A DNA stretch of 47,060 bases from Auxenochlorella pyrenoidosa (GCA_001430745.1 KQ481938.1:1354712-1401771), one strand, 5' to 3'. Counted from the first letter of the stretch, positions 12,001-22,912 are shown. Notes: generated by a model from the sequence alone, not told the origin. Numbers and translations are program-made.

Positions 12001-13644
12001 GGCCAACGCCGCGGCGCCAGGTGAGGGCGGCCCCGCGCCGGGCGCGTGCAGCCTCGCCTGCAGCCTTGGTTTGGTGGGTGGCATGTGGTTGGGGCAGAGC
12101 AGGGTTTGATGGCTGGGGATGCCGCTGCTCCCATGGGCAGCTGAGGAAAGTTCGGCCGTGCAGGCGGTGCGACAGGCCTGCCTGGTGAGGGCGCCCAGTC
12201 ACACACACGGGAGAGCCACCCTCTGCTCCCCTCTGCACGCCCGGGCCAGAGCCCAGCCCAGCTCCTCGCCGCCCGCCGTTCTTGCGCTCTGCCGTGCTCA
12301 CCCGCCACCCCTTCCTCCCCTGACCCGCCACCCCTCGCTCCCGCTGCAGCCGACCCGCTGCTGCTGTCCCGGGCCGACGGGTACACGGGGGTGCTGGTAG
12401 ATGACCTGGTGTCCCGCGGTACCGCCGAGCCGTACCGCATGCTCTCCGCCCGCGCCGAGTTCCGGCTGAGCCTGCGCCCCGACAACGCCGACCTGCGGCT
12501 CACAGAGGCGGGCCTGCAGGTGGGTGGATGGTGGTGGTGTTAGTGTGCGGGGTGCGGGGCGCGACATGCTTTGCTCTGTGGGGCGGCCGGAGCAGCGGGT
12601 GGCTGCATTGCGCGCCCGCCTCGGCACGTCCTGTGGGCGGCCGCCAACTCGGCCACTGCCCGCCGCAGCACCCGCCTGCCCTGCTTCACCGCCCGCCTGC
12701 CCCGCCTGCCGCAGCTGGGGCTGGTGGGCCCGGAGCGCGCCGCCTGCTTTGCCGCGCGGCGGCGCCAGGTGGAGGAGGCTGAGGAGCTGCTGGACAGTGT
12801 GCGGCTCTCCAGCACCGCCTGGGTGCGGCAGGGCTTCCAGGTGGCTCAGGTGCGAGGCCTTGGAACACGTTTGTTGCCTCAACATGTTTTCGGGGGGCAG
12901 AACGGGGCGTGCTGTGCACCCTTGTCCGCTGATACGAGGGATGCCCCGAGCATCTGGGCGGGGAGCAGGCGTCCCAGAATTTTCATCTCTCGACATGCGC
13001 CGCTAGCGTTCCCAGGCGGGCATGCAGCGCGCGCCAACGGTGCCGCCGCTGCCCCACCCCCTTCCTGACCTGCCCAGGATGGCGGCTGGGTGAGCGCAGC
13101 GGCGATGCTCACGCGGCCGGGTGCCACCCTGGAACAGATTGCGGCAGCAGCAGAGGCGGAGCGCGCCCCGGGCTGGCAGCGCCTCGCCGGCCTGGCGGCA
13201 GGCGGCGCCAGCGGCAGCGGCAGCAGCAGCGAGGGTGGCGGCCATAGCAGCGATGCCCCCGGCAGCGGGCGGCCCAGCCCGGCCGCGGTGGCGACGGCCA
13301 TCCACAACTGCCACTACCGGCCGTACCTGCGAAAGATGGAGGCCGAGGTGGCGGAGCTGCGGCGGGACGAGGCGCTGCGAATACCAGAGGGGCTGGACTA
13401 CGGCGCGCTGCAGCTGTCGGCAGAAGACCGCGAGAAGCTGTCGGCGGCTCGCCCCGCCAGCCTGGCAGCCGCCATGCGCATCCCGGGGGTCACCCCCACG
13501 GCGCTGCTGCTGCTGCTGCAGCACGTGCGGAAGCGGCAGGCGCGCGGCGGCAGCGGCGGGGTTGGAGGGGAGGGCCGCCGTGGTGGCGAGGGCGCCGCGC
13601 ACGCAGTGCAGGAGGCTGCAGCCGAGGCAGGCACCGGATCTTGA
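9081..13644 (+). CDS. mnmG: tRNA uridine-5-carboxymethylaminomethyl modification enzyme MnmG/GidA (MTO1)
   Basis: MnmG, with MnmE, installs the 5-carboxymethylaminomethyl group on wobble uridine-34 of certain tRNAs, using FAD and methylene-tetrahydrofolate. Ten exons (9081-9335, 9553-9657, 9970-10423, 10624-10800, 11012-11102, 11370-11500, 11826-12020, 12350-12519, 12715-12849, 13078-13644) total 2280 nt, or 759 aa. The FAD dinucleotide motif is [14 protein letters not shown], followed by [117 protein letters not shown] and the C-terminal [11 protein letters not shown]. It exceeds the bacterial ~630 aa because of two low-complexity inserts (Pro/Ala-rich near residue 145; Gly/Ser-rich near 610). 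The short basic N-terminus suggests import into mitochondria or plastid. Confidence 0.97.
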
Positions 13645-13716
13645 GCAGCCAGCTGTTGTGCTTTTGCCATGCTGTCGCACATGCCTCTGCATTCCGTGGT
13701 CAGCCAGCAGGGAAGC

Positions 13717-13721
13717 TGTAA
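13717..13721 (+). terminator. Probable TGTAA polyadenylation signal of mnmG
   Basis: TGTAA lies 72 bp after the MnmG stop. Its last three bases are the left copy of the target-site duplication of the adjacent transposon, so the element inserted directly at this signal while leaving the left copy intact. Confidence 0.6.
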
Positions 13722-14112
13722 GGGCACTTCAAATCAAAGTTTAGTTTCCGGGCATCCCCCCCCGTTTTTTTGCCAGGAAGTGGCAAAGTTTCGTACTAGG
13801 CAAGGTTTCAGAAGCAAACGGGAGAAATGGTGCCACACTGGCAGCGGTTGATAGCGCCACGCTGGCAAGGCGCTAGCGCCAAGATGGGGGGCAAGAACAG
13901 GCCTTTCCAAGCAGCCTTTTGGGCTCACTGATGTCAAGAAAAGCCACTTGCATTGATCAAAGCCATGGAAGAAGAAGTAAGGTCCCTGCAAACAGATTTT
14001 GGTGCCTATTGAGCTGGTACGAACAAGCAGTACGGAACGAAACAGCCCCCTCCCCCCCCGTTTTTTCTGGAGGCTGACATGCCCGGAAACTAAACTTTGA
14101 TTTGAAGTGCCC
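13722..14112. mobile_element. PIF/Harbinger-like MITE (391 bp, perfect 34-bp TIRs, TAA target duplication)
   Basis: Terminal inverted repeats at 13722-13755 and 14079-14112 are identical over 34 bp and begin GGGCACTTCAAATC. The flanks are TAA at 13719-13721 and TAA at 14113-14115, a 3-bp duplication. A 3-bp TWA duplication together with GGG-starting TIRs is typical of the PIF/Harbinger superfamily. No transposase frame fits in the 323-bp interior, so it is non-autonomous. A C8-G-T6 tract occurs in the same orientation just inside each end (about 13756 and 14051), giving a subterminal direct repeat. Perfect TIRs point to recent movement. The superfamily assignment is inferred from the ends only. 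Confidence 0.88.
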
Positions 14113-14647
14113 TAACTTGCCTGCAGCGCCTGTGCAAGAGCGCAAGCCAGCCCTCACTTTTGTCACAGTCGCTGCTCATGCTGCCATGATTTGCCCCTTC
14201 CATCAGTTGCCCTGATTCTAAGAACGCCGGCCCAGCCCCGCACTCGCGCAGCCAGTTTGTAATCACATGAACTGAAAGTGATGCATGAGCATACATAAGC
14301 CGCAGCGTGCAAGGAAGCGCAGCAATGGCCGCCGCTTCAGGATGGCCGCATCATGACATGTATTGAAGCAGCGGGAGGCATGGGAGCAAGGAACATTGCC
14401 GGAAAAGGGGCGCAGAGGGGGCCAGCAGGTGAGTAGGCCTGGCAAGCAAGTGAGAGCGGCAAAGGCATCAGCAGCAGGGAGGACATCTGAGGGGGGTGGA
14501 TGCAGCGAGCAAGGGAAAATCCGCAGCAAGACAGGCAGCAAATGGGCTGAATGGTCGACAAGATGGCGAGCTGAAGGGAGCTGCAGGCCACCCCAGGAGC
14601 TGGCTGAGCGCCTGCCTTCAACTCACAGCCTAGCTGAAGACAGGCGC

Positions 14648-17600
14648 TCAGCGCTGCCAAGGCAGCGTCGCACGGGCCGGGCCGGCCGCCGCCGGAATGG
14701 CGGAAGCGTGCCCATTCATGGCATGCTGCTGCCCTGCTGCGGCGCCATTCAGCGCCGACGCCACTGCCCCGTTGCTGCCGTTGCTCAGCCCGTTCAGGCC
14801 CGCAGGCGCGGCGCCGTTGGCGTACGGCGCCGCCGCGGGCGCCGCACCGTTGGCGGACAGCTGCTGCACCCGCTCCCGCTGCTGCTGCTGCGCCTCCTCC
14901 AGCCGCTGCTCCAGCTGCTGGGGCAGCTCATGCGCTGCTGCCACCACACCGGGATGGTCCAGGTACTGCTCCAGCGGCTGCAGCGCCTTCTCCAGCTTCA
15001 TCACCTGCCAGGCCGGGTGCAGAAGGGCGGCAGGAGAAGAGGGTGATGAAGGGGCGCGCGGGCGAGCGTGCAAGGCCAGTAGTGGTGGCAATCGCGGGCG
15101 GCACGTGCAGGCGGCGGGCGGCCCGTGTCCCTCGGTGCACCCCCCATCTGCAGTAATGCACCCTGCTGAGAGCGCGCAGAATTCGGCAGTGGAAAAGTTG
15201 TACTCTCTTAGTGGGTATGACTTCCCCGCTGCCGACTTCCGCCGCGCTCTCAGCAGGGTGCAGCACTGCAGCCAGGTCGCGGCCAGGCCGCCCGGAGTCG
15301 GCCCCACCTGCTGCCTCAGCTTGCTCAGCAGCTGCGTCGCCTTCTCCTCAGCGGCTGTCGCGGCCGCCAGGCGGGCGGGGTCGCCCGCAAAGGCGACCTT
15401 CTGCGGAGGGTGGGGCCAGGCGGCACGCAGGGAGAGGTGCGGTGATGGGTGGGCACTGTTGGGTGCGTCGCCCGGCTGGGCCACTTGGCCTCCTGCTGCC
15501 CAGGCGTGCTGGCCAAGAAAGCGAGCCCTCATCGACAGGCGCAGGGCGCCGCAGCCGCAGCGCGCAGCAGCCCCAGCCCGTGGCGCCGCAGCTCACCGCG
15601 CGCCGCAGCTTTGCCACCGCCTCCTCGGCGGACCCCAGCTTGGCGCGCGCCTCCTCCAGCTTGCGCATGTGCCCCAGCGCCGCCTTCACCTTGTCCAGCT
15701 GCTTGCGCTGCCGGGGGTNAGGGTGGGGGTGGGGTGTGGGTGGGTGGGTGGGTGGGTNNNNNNNNNNNNNNNNNNNNNNNNNNNNNNNNNNNNNNNNNNN
15801 NNNNNNNNNNNNNNNNNNNNNNNNNNNNNNNNNNNNNNNNNNNNNNNNNNNNNNNNNNNNNNNNNNNNNNNNNNNNNNNNNNNNNNNNNNNNNNNNNNNN
15901 NNNNNNNNNNNNNNNNNNNNNNNNNNNNNNNNNNNNNNNNNNNNNNNNNNNNNNNNNNNNNNNNNNNNNNNNNNNNNNNNNNNNNNNNNNNNNNNNNNNN
16001 NNNNNNNNNNNNNNNNNNNNNNNNNNNNNNNNNNNNNNNNNNNNNNNNNNNNNNNNNNNNNNNNNNNNNNNNNNNNNNNNNNNNNNNNNNNNNNNNNNNN
16101 NNNNNNNNNNNNNNNNNNNNNNNNNNNNNNNNNNNNNNNNNNNNNNNNNNNNNNNNNNNNNNNNNNNNNNNNNNNNNNNNNNNNNNNNNNNNNNNNNNNN
16201 NNNNNNNNNNNNNNNNNNNNNNNNNNNNNNNNNNNNNNNNNNNNNNNNNNNNNNNNNNNNNNNNNNNNNNNNNNCTTGTCGGTGCCGCGCGCCATCTTCC
16301 GCAGCTTGCTGATGCACCGCTCCCGGAAATCGGGGTGCTCGTCCCAGCCGCGGGTGGACACCTGCGGGCGGGGACGGTGCCATGATGGCAGAGCTGGGCA
16401 GGGGCGGCAGCCATCCGCCTCCCCCACGGCGTTGCCGGCGCCCACGCGTGCACCTCGGCGGGGCGACGCATTGCGCAAAAACTGAGCCGCGCGGCAGGCC
16501 CCACCCCCGCCCCCGCGCCGCACCTCGCTCCAGTCCTTTTTGAAGTACTGCCAGGCGAGGCCGGAGATGACGTCGAGGGCGCGGGGGAAGGCGGCCAGCT
16601 CGCGCAGCTCCGGGTCGTCCGACCCCCCCAGCCGCTCGTGCAGGATGACCTCGGCCTGGCGGTGGATCTCCTCGCGCGCCGCGTTGGCCCGCTCCTGCAG
16701 CTTGACGCGGATTTTCTCCTGCGAGGGGGGTGGGTGGGTGGTGGTGACGGTGGTTTGGGGGTTGGGGTTGGGCGGGGCACAAGGGCGGGTGGGGGCCTGG
16801 CGGCGAGCGGGTGGGGAGGCAGCGGTGTGGCGGAGCGGGCGCAGCCAGTGAGACAGATGCCGTAAGAAGCACGAGCGCGCATGGGCGGCAAGGCAGGCAG
16901 GGCAGCTCTGGGGGCGGGCGGCAGCGGCAGTGGTGGCGCAGCGCACCTTTGCCTCGTCGGTGTGCGGCTCGCGCCGCTCGTTGGCCTTGGCCAGCCGCTC
17001 CCGCACGTCGGGCCTTTGCATTGCCGCCTGGGTGGCCGCCTTGATGCGTGCAATGACCTGGGAGGGGGGGAACAAAGCCGGGGCAGCGGGGGTGGGCGTG
17101 CTGGCAGCAGCGCGCATGTGCGAGAGCAGCCCCCGGACCGGCAGGCGGCCTCCGGGGCGGGTCGCTGAGGCAACCAGCGTATCGACAGCAAACCCGTGTG
17201 CCAAGCAGCGCTGAGCCATGGAATCCAATGCAGCGTGGCTGCTGGCAGCCTGCCAGCAGCCAGCACAGCGGGCGCGCTGCAGGGCCGGCATGCACTAGGC
17301 AGCGCGTGCCCACCTCGGGAGGGTGCTTGCGGCCCTTGTTCCAGGGGACACGCCCCTTGTTGGCGGCGCTGATCTTCTGCCGCCGGCGCAGCTCCTGCTC
17401 ATCCACCTGCTGGTCGGCGGCACCCTGCTGCTGCGCTGCCGCAGCTGCGGCTGCATGCTGGTCACCCAGCGGCGGCTGCGGGGGCAGCGACGCGCCGGAG
17501 CGCAGCGGCTGAGGCGGCGCAAGGCCCGGCTGCTGCGGGACGAAGCCCGTGGGTGGGCGGCCGGCCAGGCCAGGCGGCGGGGGTGCGCCAAAGGTGCGCT

Positions 17601-17784
17601 GGCCCAGCGCGGGCACCGGCGGGCGGCCGTCGTAGCTCAGCGCCTGGGCCCTAGGTGCCTGGCAGCGGCGGCTGGCGGCGACTGCAGGCTGCAGGGGCGC
17701 AAAGGGCGCCGCATGCCGTCCCGAAGTGGAAGCCAGACCAGAGGTGCGCGTCGCCCAGGCGGAGGCTGGCGCTGGCGAGGTCAT
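14648..17784 (-). CDS. Plastid-targeted NUMOD3-motif protein with coiled-coil C-terminus (interrupted by gap)
   Basis: The start is ATG 17784; the Ser/Ala/Arg-rich N-terminus (MTSPAPASAWATRTSGLAST) looks like a plastid transit peptide. A Pro/Gly/Gln linker leads to the NUMOD3 motif KISAANKGRVPWNKGRKHPP at about residue 140. Exons are 17784-17314, 17057-16947, 16718-16524, 16361 into the gap, then 15707-15597, 15400-15308 and 15004-14648; every junction is phase 0. Downstream are VIARIKAATQAAMQRPDVRE, a conserved FKKDWSEVSTRGWDEHPDFR, a Lys/Glu/Ala coiled coil (RKQLDKVKAALGHMRKLEEA) and an Asn/Gly/Ala-rich tail. NUMOD3 motifs accompany homing endonucleases as DNA-binding modules, but plants carry nuclear genes with the motif and no nuclease domain. 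No nuclease motif is visible here. Function unknown, possibly nucleic-acid binding in the plastid. Gap 15758-16274 hides part of one or more exons. Confidence 0.85.
15148..15271. repeat. 124-bp imperfect inverted repeat (hairpin) inside an intron
   Basis: The left arm starts CTGCAGTAATGCACCCTGCT and the reverse complement of the right arm starts CTGCAGTGCTGCACCCTGCT. Similarity continues for nearly 60 bp per arm with scattered mismatches and only a few bases of loop. The repeat fills over a third of the 303-bp intron 15307-15005 of the NUMOD3 gene. Transcribed, it would form a long hairpin. It could be a tiny foldback element or a microRNA-like precursor. Confidence 0.85.
15758..16274. other. 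Assembly gap
   Basis: A run of 517 N within the NUMOD3 gene, plus a single N at 15719. The left flank (15720-15757) is a GGGT-type guanine-rich tract that probably blocked sequencing. Part of the coding sequence is lost here. Confidence 0.99.
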
Positions 17785-18186
17785 TGCTCGCTGCCAGGCG
17801 TGGGAGGGGGCGGCGCCAGGGGGTCTGCTCAACTGCGCCTTTATGTAAGCCAGTGAAAACCTTTGTGCACCACCAGGGGAGCTTTCCTGGTGGTGGCAAC
17901 GCTCGGCGGCGAGGCGCAAGGGCGGAATGTATGCTTCAGGCAGGCAAAGCTGCTCCAACAGAGGCAAGCAGCCCTGAAGAGACTGTGAGCGCATTCGGTA
18001 CACCGTTGACATGCTTCCAGGGCACATCGTCAGTCCTGCTGAGCCTGCCGTGCTTGCAGGCGTGGCTCGCTGTGCCGCTTCAAGGTTCCGACATCCCCAA
18101 TGCCATCCTGCTACACCAGATCGTCCAATCAGGAGCAGGTTCCTTCTCGCAAGGTCGACCCTCGCGCAAACAGCAACAGCCCAACC
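17785..18186. promoter_or_regulatory. 402-bp divergent promoter region, NUMOD3 gene / USP gene
   Basis: The start codons of the NUMOD3 gene (minus) and the universal stress protein gene (plus) are 402 bp apart and point away from each other, so both promoters and 5' leaders lie here. No individual element is identified. Confidence 0.5.
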
Positions 18187-20383
18187 ATGTCCCGCCGCGT
18201 GCTGCTCCTAGCTGTGGACAACAGCGATGTGAGTGTTCGAGGAACTCTATTGGGCATTTCGTAAGCTGCTCGCTTGTGGCGTATCCAAGCTCCGACTCGA
18301 GGTCCTCTCTGCGGCACCGTTGAGGGCCAGGGAGAGGCTAGAGCATGGCCTGACGTGTGTAGATGCAGCTTCGGCTGGCCTCGAGTTGGGTGGCTGCGAC
18401 CTGGCAGTGCCTGCCGCAAGACCGCCCACGGCTGCGCCTGCCAAAAGCACTGGCGGCTTTGTGCCGTGGCCTAGACCCGGCCCACGTGTGCATTTGTTTG
18501 AAGCACTACCCAGCCGTGTTGTTTGTGGAGACGGTGGTCTCGCCATCGGATAGGCCGACGCAAGCAGCTTCATCATCACCATTCTTGGACGGAGCGCGCG
18601 AATCCGGGCAACCGCACTCCCTGCCGGTCTGGGTGCAGGTCAGCGAGGAGGTGCTGGAGTGGACAGTGTCCAACGTGTACAAGGAGAACGATGAGGTAGG
18701 GGAGCAGCCACCGGATGCTGGCAGGCGGGGCATGCGGCCCACAGGTCCTGCCCAGATGCAACCTGCAACCTACACCATATCCTCGCCGCGCTCTCCTCCT
18801 CTCTGCCAGATCCACCTCCTGCACATCATCCCCGTGCCCATGCCAGAGGTGCGGAGTGGGGCAGGCAGAGACCCAGCGTGCAAGCAGCGGTGGGCCAGCT
18901 TTAGTGCACCAAGGGTTGGCTGGCTCGAGCCAGCACAGCCCGCCATGGAACCCTGCCACGAGCCGTCTTTCATCCCACAGCTTGCTGCCCTGGACGGCGC
19001 GCCCAAGATGAGGCCCTGCTGCACTGTAGTGGCAGCCATGCCCGCCGGCAGCCAACGCCCCGCCTTTGGCACGCCCCGAGAGTGCAGGTGATTGGCGGCA
19101 TCGGCGCGATGGACTCAATCGGTGAGGCGCATCCCTGGGCGACAGGTTCTGGCCGACAGCCCTCCTGCTTGCTTCACCCTCGTACTTGCTTCACAATTGC
19201 CTCAATGCCCTGCTAAACAGCAAGGACTACCGTCAAGCCCACCCTCTGGCCGTTTGGTCCCCTGCCTGCTGCAGTGACGGTGGACCCCGACCCGGCCACC
19301 GACCTAAAGCACGTGAGCGCTCGTGGATCCCAGCAGCATGGCTGGGCAGGGTGGTTCTGCAGGGGTGCTGGGCAGCGGCGACGACCAGCTGCGAAGCAGT
19401 GAGAGTACCGTGGGTGGGCGCCGCGCCGCACCGTGCAGGCAGCGCTCCACTGGCAGGCGCCGCTCTGCCCCTGGGTGGCCCCCAGCCCACCCCCAAGGCC
19501 CTGGAGCTCAGCATGGCACGCCTTCCCACGCGCCGTGCCACCTGCATGCACAGCGCCGCGCCACAGAGGCTGCACTTGCGCACCCTGCTGGCCGTGCCCC
19601 TCCCGCGCAGATCTCCGAGGCCAAGGAGTTCATGAAGCGGCGGTTTGTGACCAAGCTGGCATCCCGCAACATCGCGTACAAAGTGTTAGCTGCCGTGCCG
19701 GGTTCTGCAGGGCAGCGCCTGCGCCTCCTGCATGCTGGGCCCTCCCCCCCATGCATCCCCAGGAGGGCGCGCACCGGCGCCTTGGCCACCATGCGAGCCA
19801 TCGGCAAGGCCGTCTACTCGCCTCCTCCCCCGGGCTGCGCCTGACCTTCCCTCCCGCCCGCGCTTGCTCCCCTCCCGGCGCGTGCAGGGAGATTGTGCAC
19901 TTCCTGACCGACAACGACAGCATCGGCGAGGCCATCTGCAAGCGCGCCGAGGCGCTCAACGCGGCGGCGGTGGTCATGGCCAAGCACCAGCGCGGCGCCA
20001 TCGCCGAGTTCTTCCTCGGCTCGGGTGCGCCGCCGGGGCGGGGGGCCGGGGTTTCCTAGCAGGCTTCGCTGGCTAGCCGGCCCAGGAAGGGGCCTGCTGG
20101 GCTGGGGGTGGGTGGGCACGGTGGCGCAAGGGCTGGGAAGGTGTGCATGCCTTGGAGGTGGACCCCTGAGCGGTTCGATCATGCATATGCTATTGTTATG
20201 GGCAGCGTAAGGCTGAGGCAAGCAGCTGGGGGCCGGTGGAGCAGGACGGCGCAGTTCTTTGCCCCGCTGGTACCCTGTCTGCCTCATTGTTTGTGCCACG
20301 CGCTTTTACCTCCCACCCCGCCCCCCGCAGTCACGAAATACTGCACCCACCACATCAAGCAGCCACTCATCGTGCTGCACTGA
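18187..20383 (+). CDS. Universal stress protein (UspA family)
   Basis: Eight small exons (18187-18228, 18639-18695, 18811-18849, 19088-19121, 19275-19312, 19611-19682, 19892-20024, 20331-20383) total 468 nt, giving 155 aa, the standard single-domain USP length. The N-terminus MSRRVLLLAVDNSDVSEEVL carries the first strand and the conserved Asp. It is followed by IHLLHIIPVPMPE (second strand), a helix EAKEFMKRRFVTKL, the strand-helix DNDSIGEAICKRAEAL, VVMAKHQRGAIAEFFLGSV and the C-terminal strand KQPLIVLH. The G...GS pattern near VVMAKHQRG corresponds to the nucleotide-binding loop of ATP-binding USPs. Such proteins respond to nutrient, oxidative or osmotic stress; no specific role can be read here. 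No targeting peptide is evident. The junction before IVHF uses the second AG of CAGGGAG, chosen because it keeps the frame. Confidence 0.93.
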
Positions 20384-21014
20384 TGCAGTATTGGATAGGT
20401 GCGGTGAGTGGCCCCAAAGCCAATCTCCGCTCCCTCAAGTGGCACGCCTCTTAGCAGCTGCAGGACACTAGCTTCCCCCTCCACCCCCCTGTACTGTGCC
20501 TGAGCTTCCTGCTGTACTAGCTGGGTGGCAGCCCTCCCAGGCTAGAGCACTGCTGCTTTCCACAACCTGTGTAAACAAGCACGCCTTAGATTCTGCAAGC
20601 ACCTGCACTGCATCCTCATTATCCCGTGTCCCGCCCACACGGTTTTCCTCAACACAAAATGTCCTCAAGCGGCAGCTTCATCTGTCCCCATGTATCAGGA
20701 GCTCCCAAACAACAAACGGAACGAATAACATGTAATGAAAACCACCCTAGACTGGCCCAAAACCAAGCGCAGCGGACAGCAGCAATCAGGAGGGGCATTT
20801 TTTTGCCTGTTTGAACATGTGGAGCAACACACACCAAGCGCAGAGGGGGTAAGACGAGTCGACTGGACAGCAGAGGTCCTCGAGAGGGTGAAACCATCCC
20901 TTGCTTACAAAACGTTTCCGCTGAATAAGCCACACGGCCATACAGGCGGGGGAGCATGCCATCACACAGGCGCTATGCAGGGTGTTGCCCTGCTTCTGCG
21001 CGCGGCTCAACGCT
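20384..21014. terminator. Convergent 3' region of USP and FKBP genes with TGTAA signals
   Basis: A plus-strand TGTAA at 20570-20574, 187 bp after the USP stop, and a TTACA at 20905-20909 (TGTAA on minus, 106 bp after the FKBP stop) are the probable polyadenylation signals of the two converging genes. No other feature is seen. Confidence 0.6.
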
Positions 21015-22912
21015 CTATTCGCACACCACGCTGGAGAACATGCCCACGGTCTGGCGCCTGCAAGGCGAGGGCGTGCCACAGGCAGGTCAGCAGCGCCGCA
21101 GGGCCCCCGGCTGCTGCATGCCGCCGGCGACCCTGCCTGACCAGCAGCCCTGGGCAAGGCACCCTGCAGTGCATGCCCCCACCGCCTGGGCCACACACAG
21201 GTTGTCTGGGCGGGCGTGGAGGCGTGCCCAGGTGCATCGCCGCCGCCGCCAGCCTGGGCACTGGCCCAGCGGAGCCCTGTAAGCGGGGCCGAGGGGGCGT
21301 GCGCAGCTGCACCGCCGCACCTGCACGTCTTGACCGACCGCAGCTCCACGTCGAACACCTCGTACTGCTTGGCGGAGAAGAAGGTGGCGGGGCCCACGGG
21401 GGGGCCCAGCTCGGGGGGCACCACGATGCGCCGCTTGCCGCCGGGCTTCATGCTCTTAATGCCCAGCTCAAAGCCTGCAGGGGGGGCGCAACAACGCGGC
21501 GCGTTGAGGCCGCCCAGCACGGCAGGCCGCCCAGTCCCACGCCCCACCTGCCACCCTTCACCAGTGGGCCCATCGAGTGGGAGGCCCAGGAGGCCCCAGC
21601 CTCGCCACTTGCCGCAGCCCGCCCCCCCACCCCCCCTCCCCCCACACACCACCACCAACCCCCTCATGCCCACCCGGTATGAGGCCCTGGATGCCCAGCT
21701 GCGTCTGCGCGGGCTGGCCCTTGCGGTAGGAGGAGTCGATGGTGGCGGCAGCCTCGTTGTAGGCGGTGTAGTCAAAGATGACTTGCTGCGGGGGCAGGGT
21801 GAGTAGGGGAGCAGGCACAGTACTTACATGGCGGACAGCTGAGTGCGCAGCGTGGGCCCAGCTTGATGCAGCAGAGCAACCCCGCAAGGCGGAGCCTGCA
21901 TCGGCACCGCCCCGCCATGGGCAGCCAGGCAGCCGCTCTGTGTGCGCTTGCCCCAACACAGCAGCCCACCCACCTGGCCATCCACCGGGCTCTCGCCAGA
22001 CCCCTCCACAAAGTCCTTGTAAATCAGGCCGTCGGGGCTGCGCTGGTAGCCATCCGCCAGGACTGCAGGGGGCCAGGGGGGCGTCAAGGGTGTACGCGCT
22101 GAGCGGCGGCACGCCAAACGCCCCCCCTTGGAGGGCAGCAACGGCATGTACCTCGCCCGCTTGCAGGGATTCATTGCAGTGTCAGCACCGCACTCGAACT
22201 AAAAACCAATGCGTTGAGCGAGCGGCGGGCTCTTTGGGCGGCGGCAGGCGGCCTCACTCGTCATGTCGTATCCCTCGCGCACAAAGGCGGGGAAGTCGGG
22301 CGGCGCATTGTTCTGCCGCTGCGTGCGCAGGTTGTACTCCAGGATCTGCTGGGAGGGGGAAGGGCGGCCAGGATGCAGTTTGCTTCGTGCAGTGCTGCGC
22401 CATGCGCTCGCGACACAGGCAGGCACCAGGGAGCCAGTATGGCTGCTGCACTCGCCAAAGACCAGCATTTGCAGCCCGCCCACACAGGTGCCTGCCGTCC
22501 CAGCAAGGTCGGCGGCACGCTGCGGGGTGCACCCTCAAGAAACATGGTTCCCACTGCATGCGTGCCCCTGCCTGCCAGTACTACATCTGCCCACCCCCAC
22601 CTGCCGCTGTGCCGCCGTGAAGTTCTCCACGGCGCTAGTGGGCACAAGGAAGGTCTCTCCCTGGCCATCGATCACGTTTGCAGGGTCTGCAGCCAGCGCG
22701 GGGCGGGGCAGCCCGCCCACTGCCAGCGCTGCTGCCGCCGCCGCGGCCCCTGCGAAAAGCTGGCGGCGCGAGGTGACAGCACCAGTCCCCTCCTGCTCAT
22801 GCCACTGCTGCAGCTCATGCTGATATTGTGCCATAGGCGGCTGTGCAGATGCCTGGCTGCGTGGCCTGCATGCCAGGGCAAGGCTGAGGAGGTGTTGAGG
22901 TCTAGCACGCAA
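21015..22912 (-). CDS. FKBP18: FKBP-type peptidyl-prolyl isomerase, thylakoid lumen (FKBP18-like)
   Basis: Six exons (22912-22601, about 22349-22258, 22062-21974, 21785-21674, 21474-21321, 21057-21015) give 266 aa. FKBPs catalyse cis-trans isomerisation of Xaa-Pro bonds. The N-terminus is bipartite: a basic transit stretch followed by a twin-arginine signal [20 protein letters not shown] ending PALA-ADP, directing the protein to the lumen by the Tat route. The FKBP fold runs SPDGLIYKDFVEGSGESPVD, QVIFDYTAYNE, IQGLIPGFELGIKSMKPGGK, RRIVVPPELGPPVGPATFF and SAKQYEVFDVELRSVKTC. The last short exon adds CRRQTVGMFSSVVCE, similar in form to the C-terminus I recall for plant FKBP18; the exact paralogue is a judgement. 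Several residues of the canonical isomerase pocket appear replaced, as in many lumenal FKBPs, so activity may be weak. Confidence 0.92.

Larger units (their letters stand above)
13645..14647. other. Convergent intergenic region mnmG / NUMOD3 gene, containing the MITE
   Basis: Apart from the MITE and the mnmG polyadenylation signal, this interval shows no gene. It should contain the 3' untranslated regions of both converging genes. I found no TTACA for the minus-strand NUMOD3 gene close to its stop. Confidence 0.4.

Noticed and set aside
15230..15310. Exon of the NUMOD3 gene extending into the hairpin
   Set aside because: The donor CAG|GTGGGG at 15307 is in phase 0 with the next exon, so the hairpin is wholly intronic; extension finds no in-phase donor.
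15720..15757. G-rich GGGT tract as a telomeric repeat
   Set aside because: The units do not match TTTAGGG-type algal telomere repeats and the tract is inside an intron.
14648..17784. Reading the NUMOD3 motif as evidence for a homing endonuclease or mobile intron
   Set aside because: No GIY-YIG, HNH or LAGLIDADG motif is visible, and the gene has ordinary spliceosomal introns and a transit peptide.
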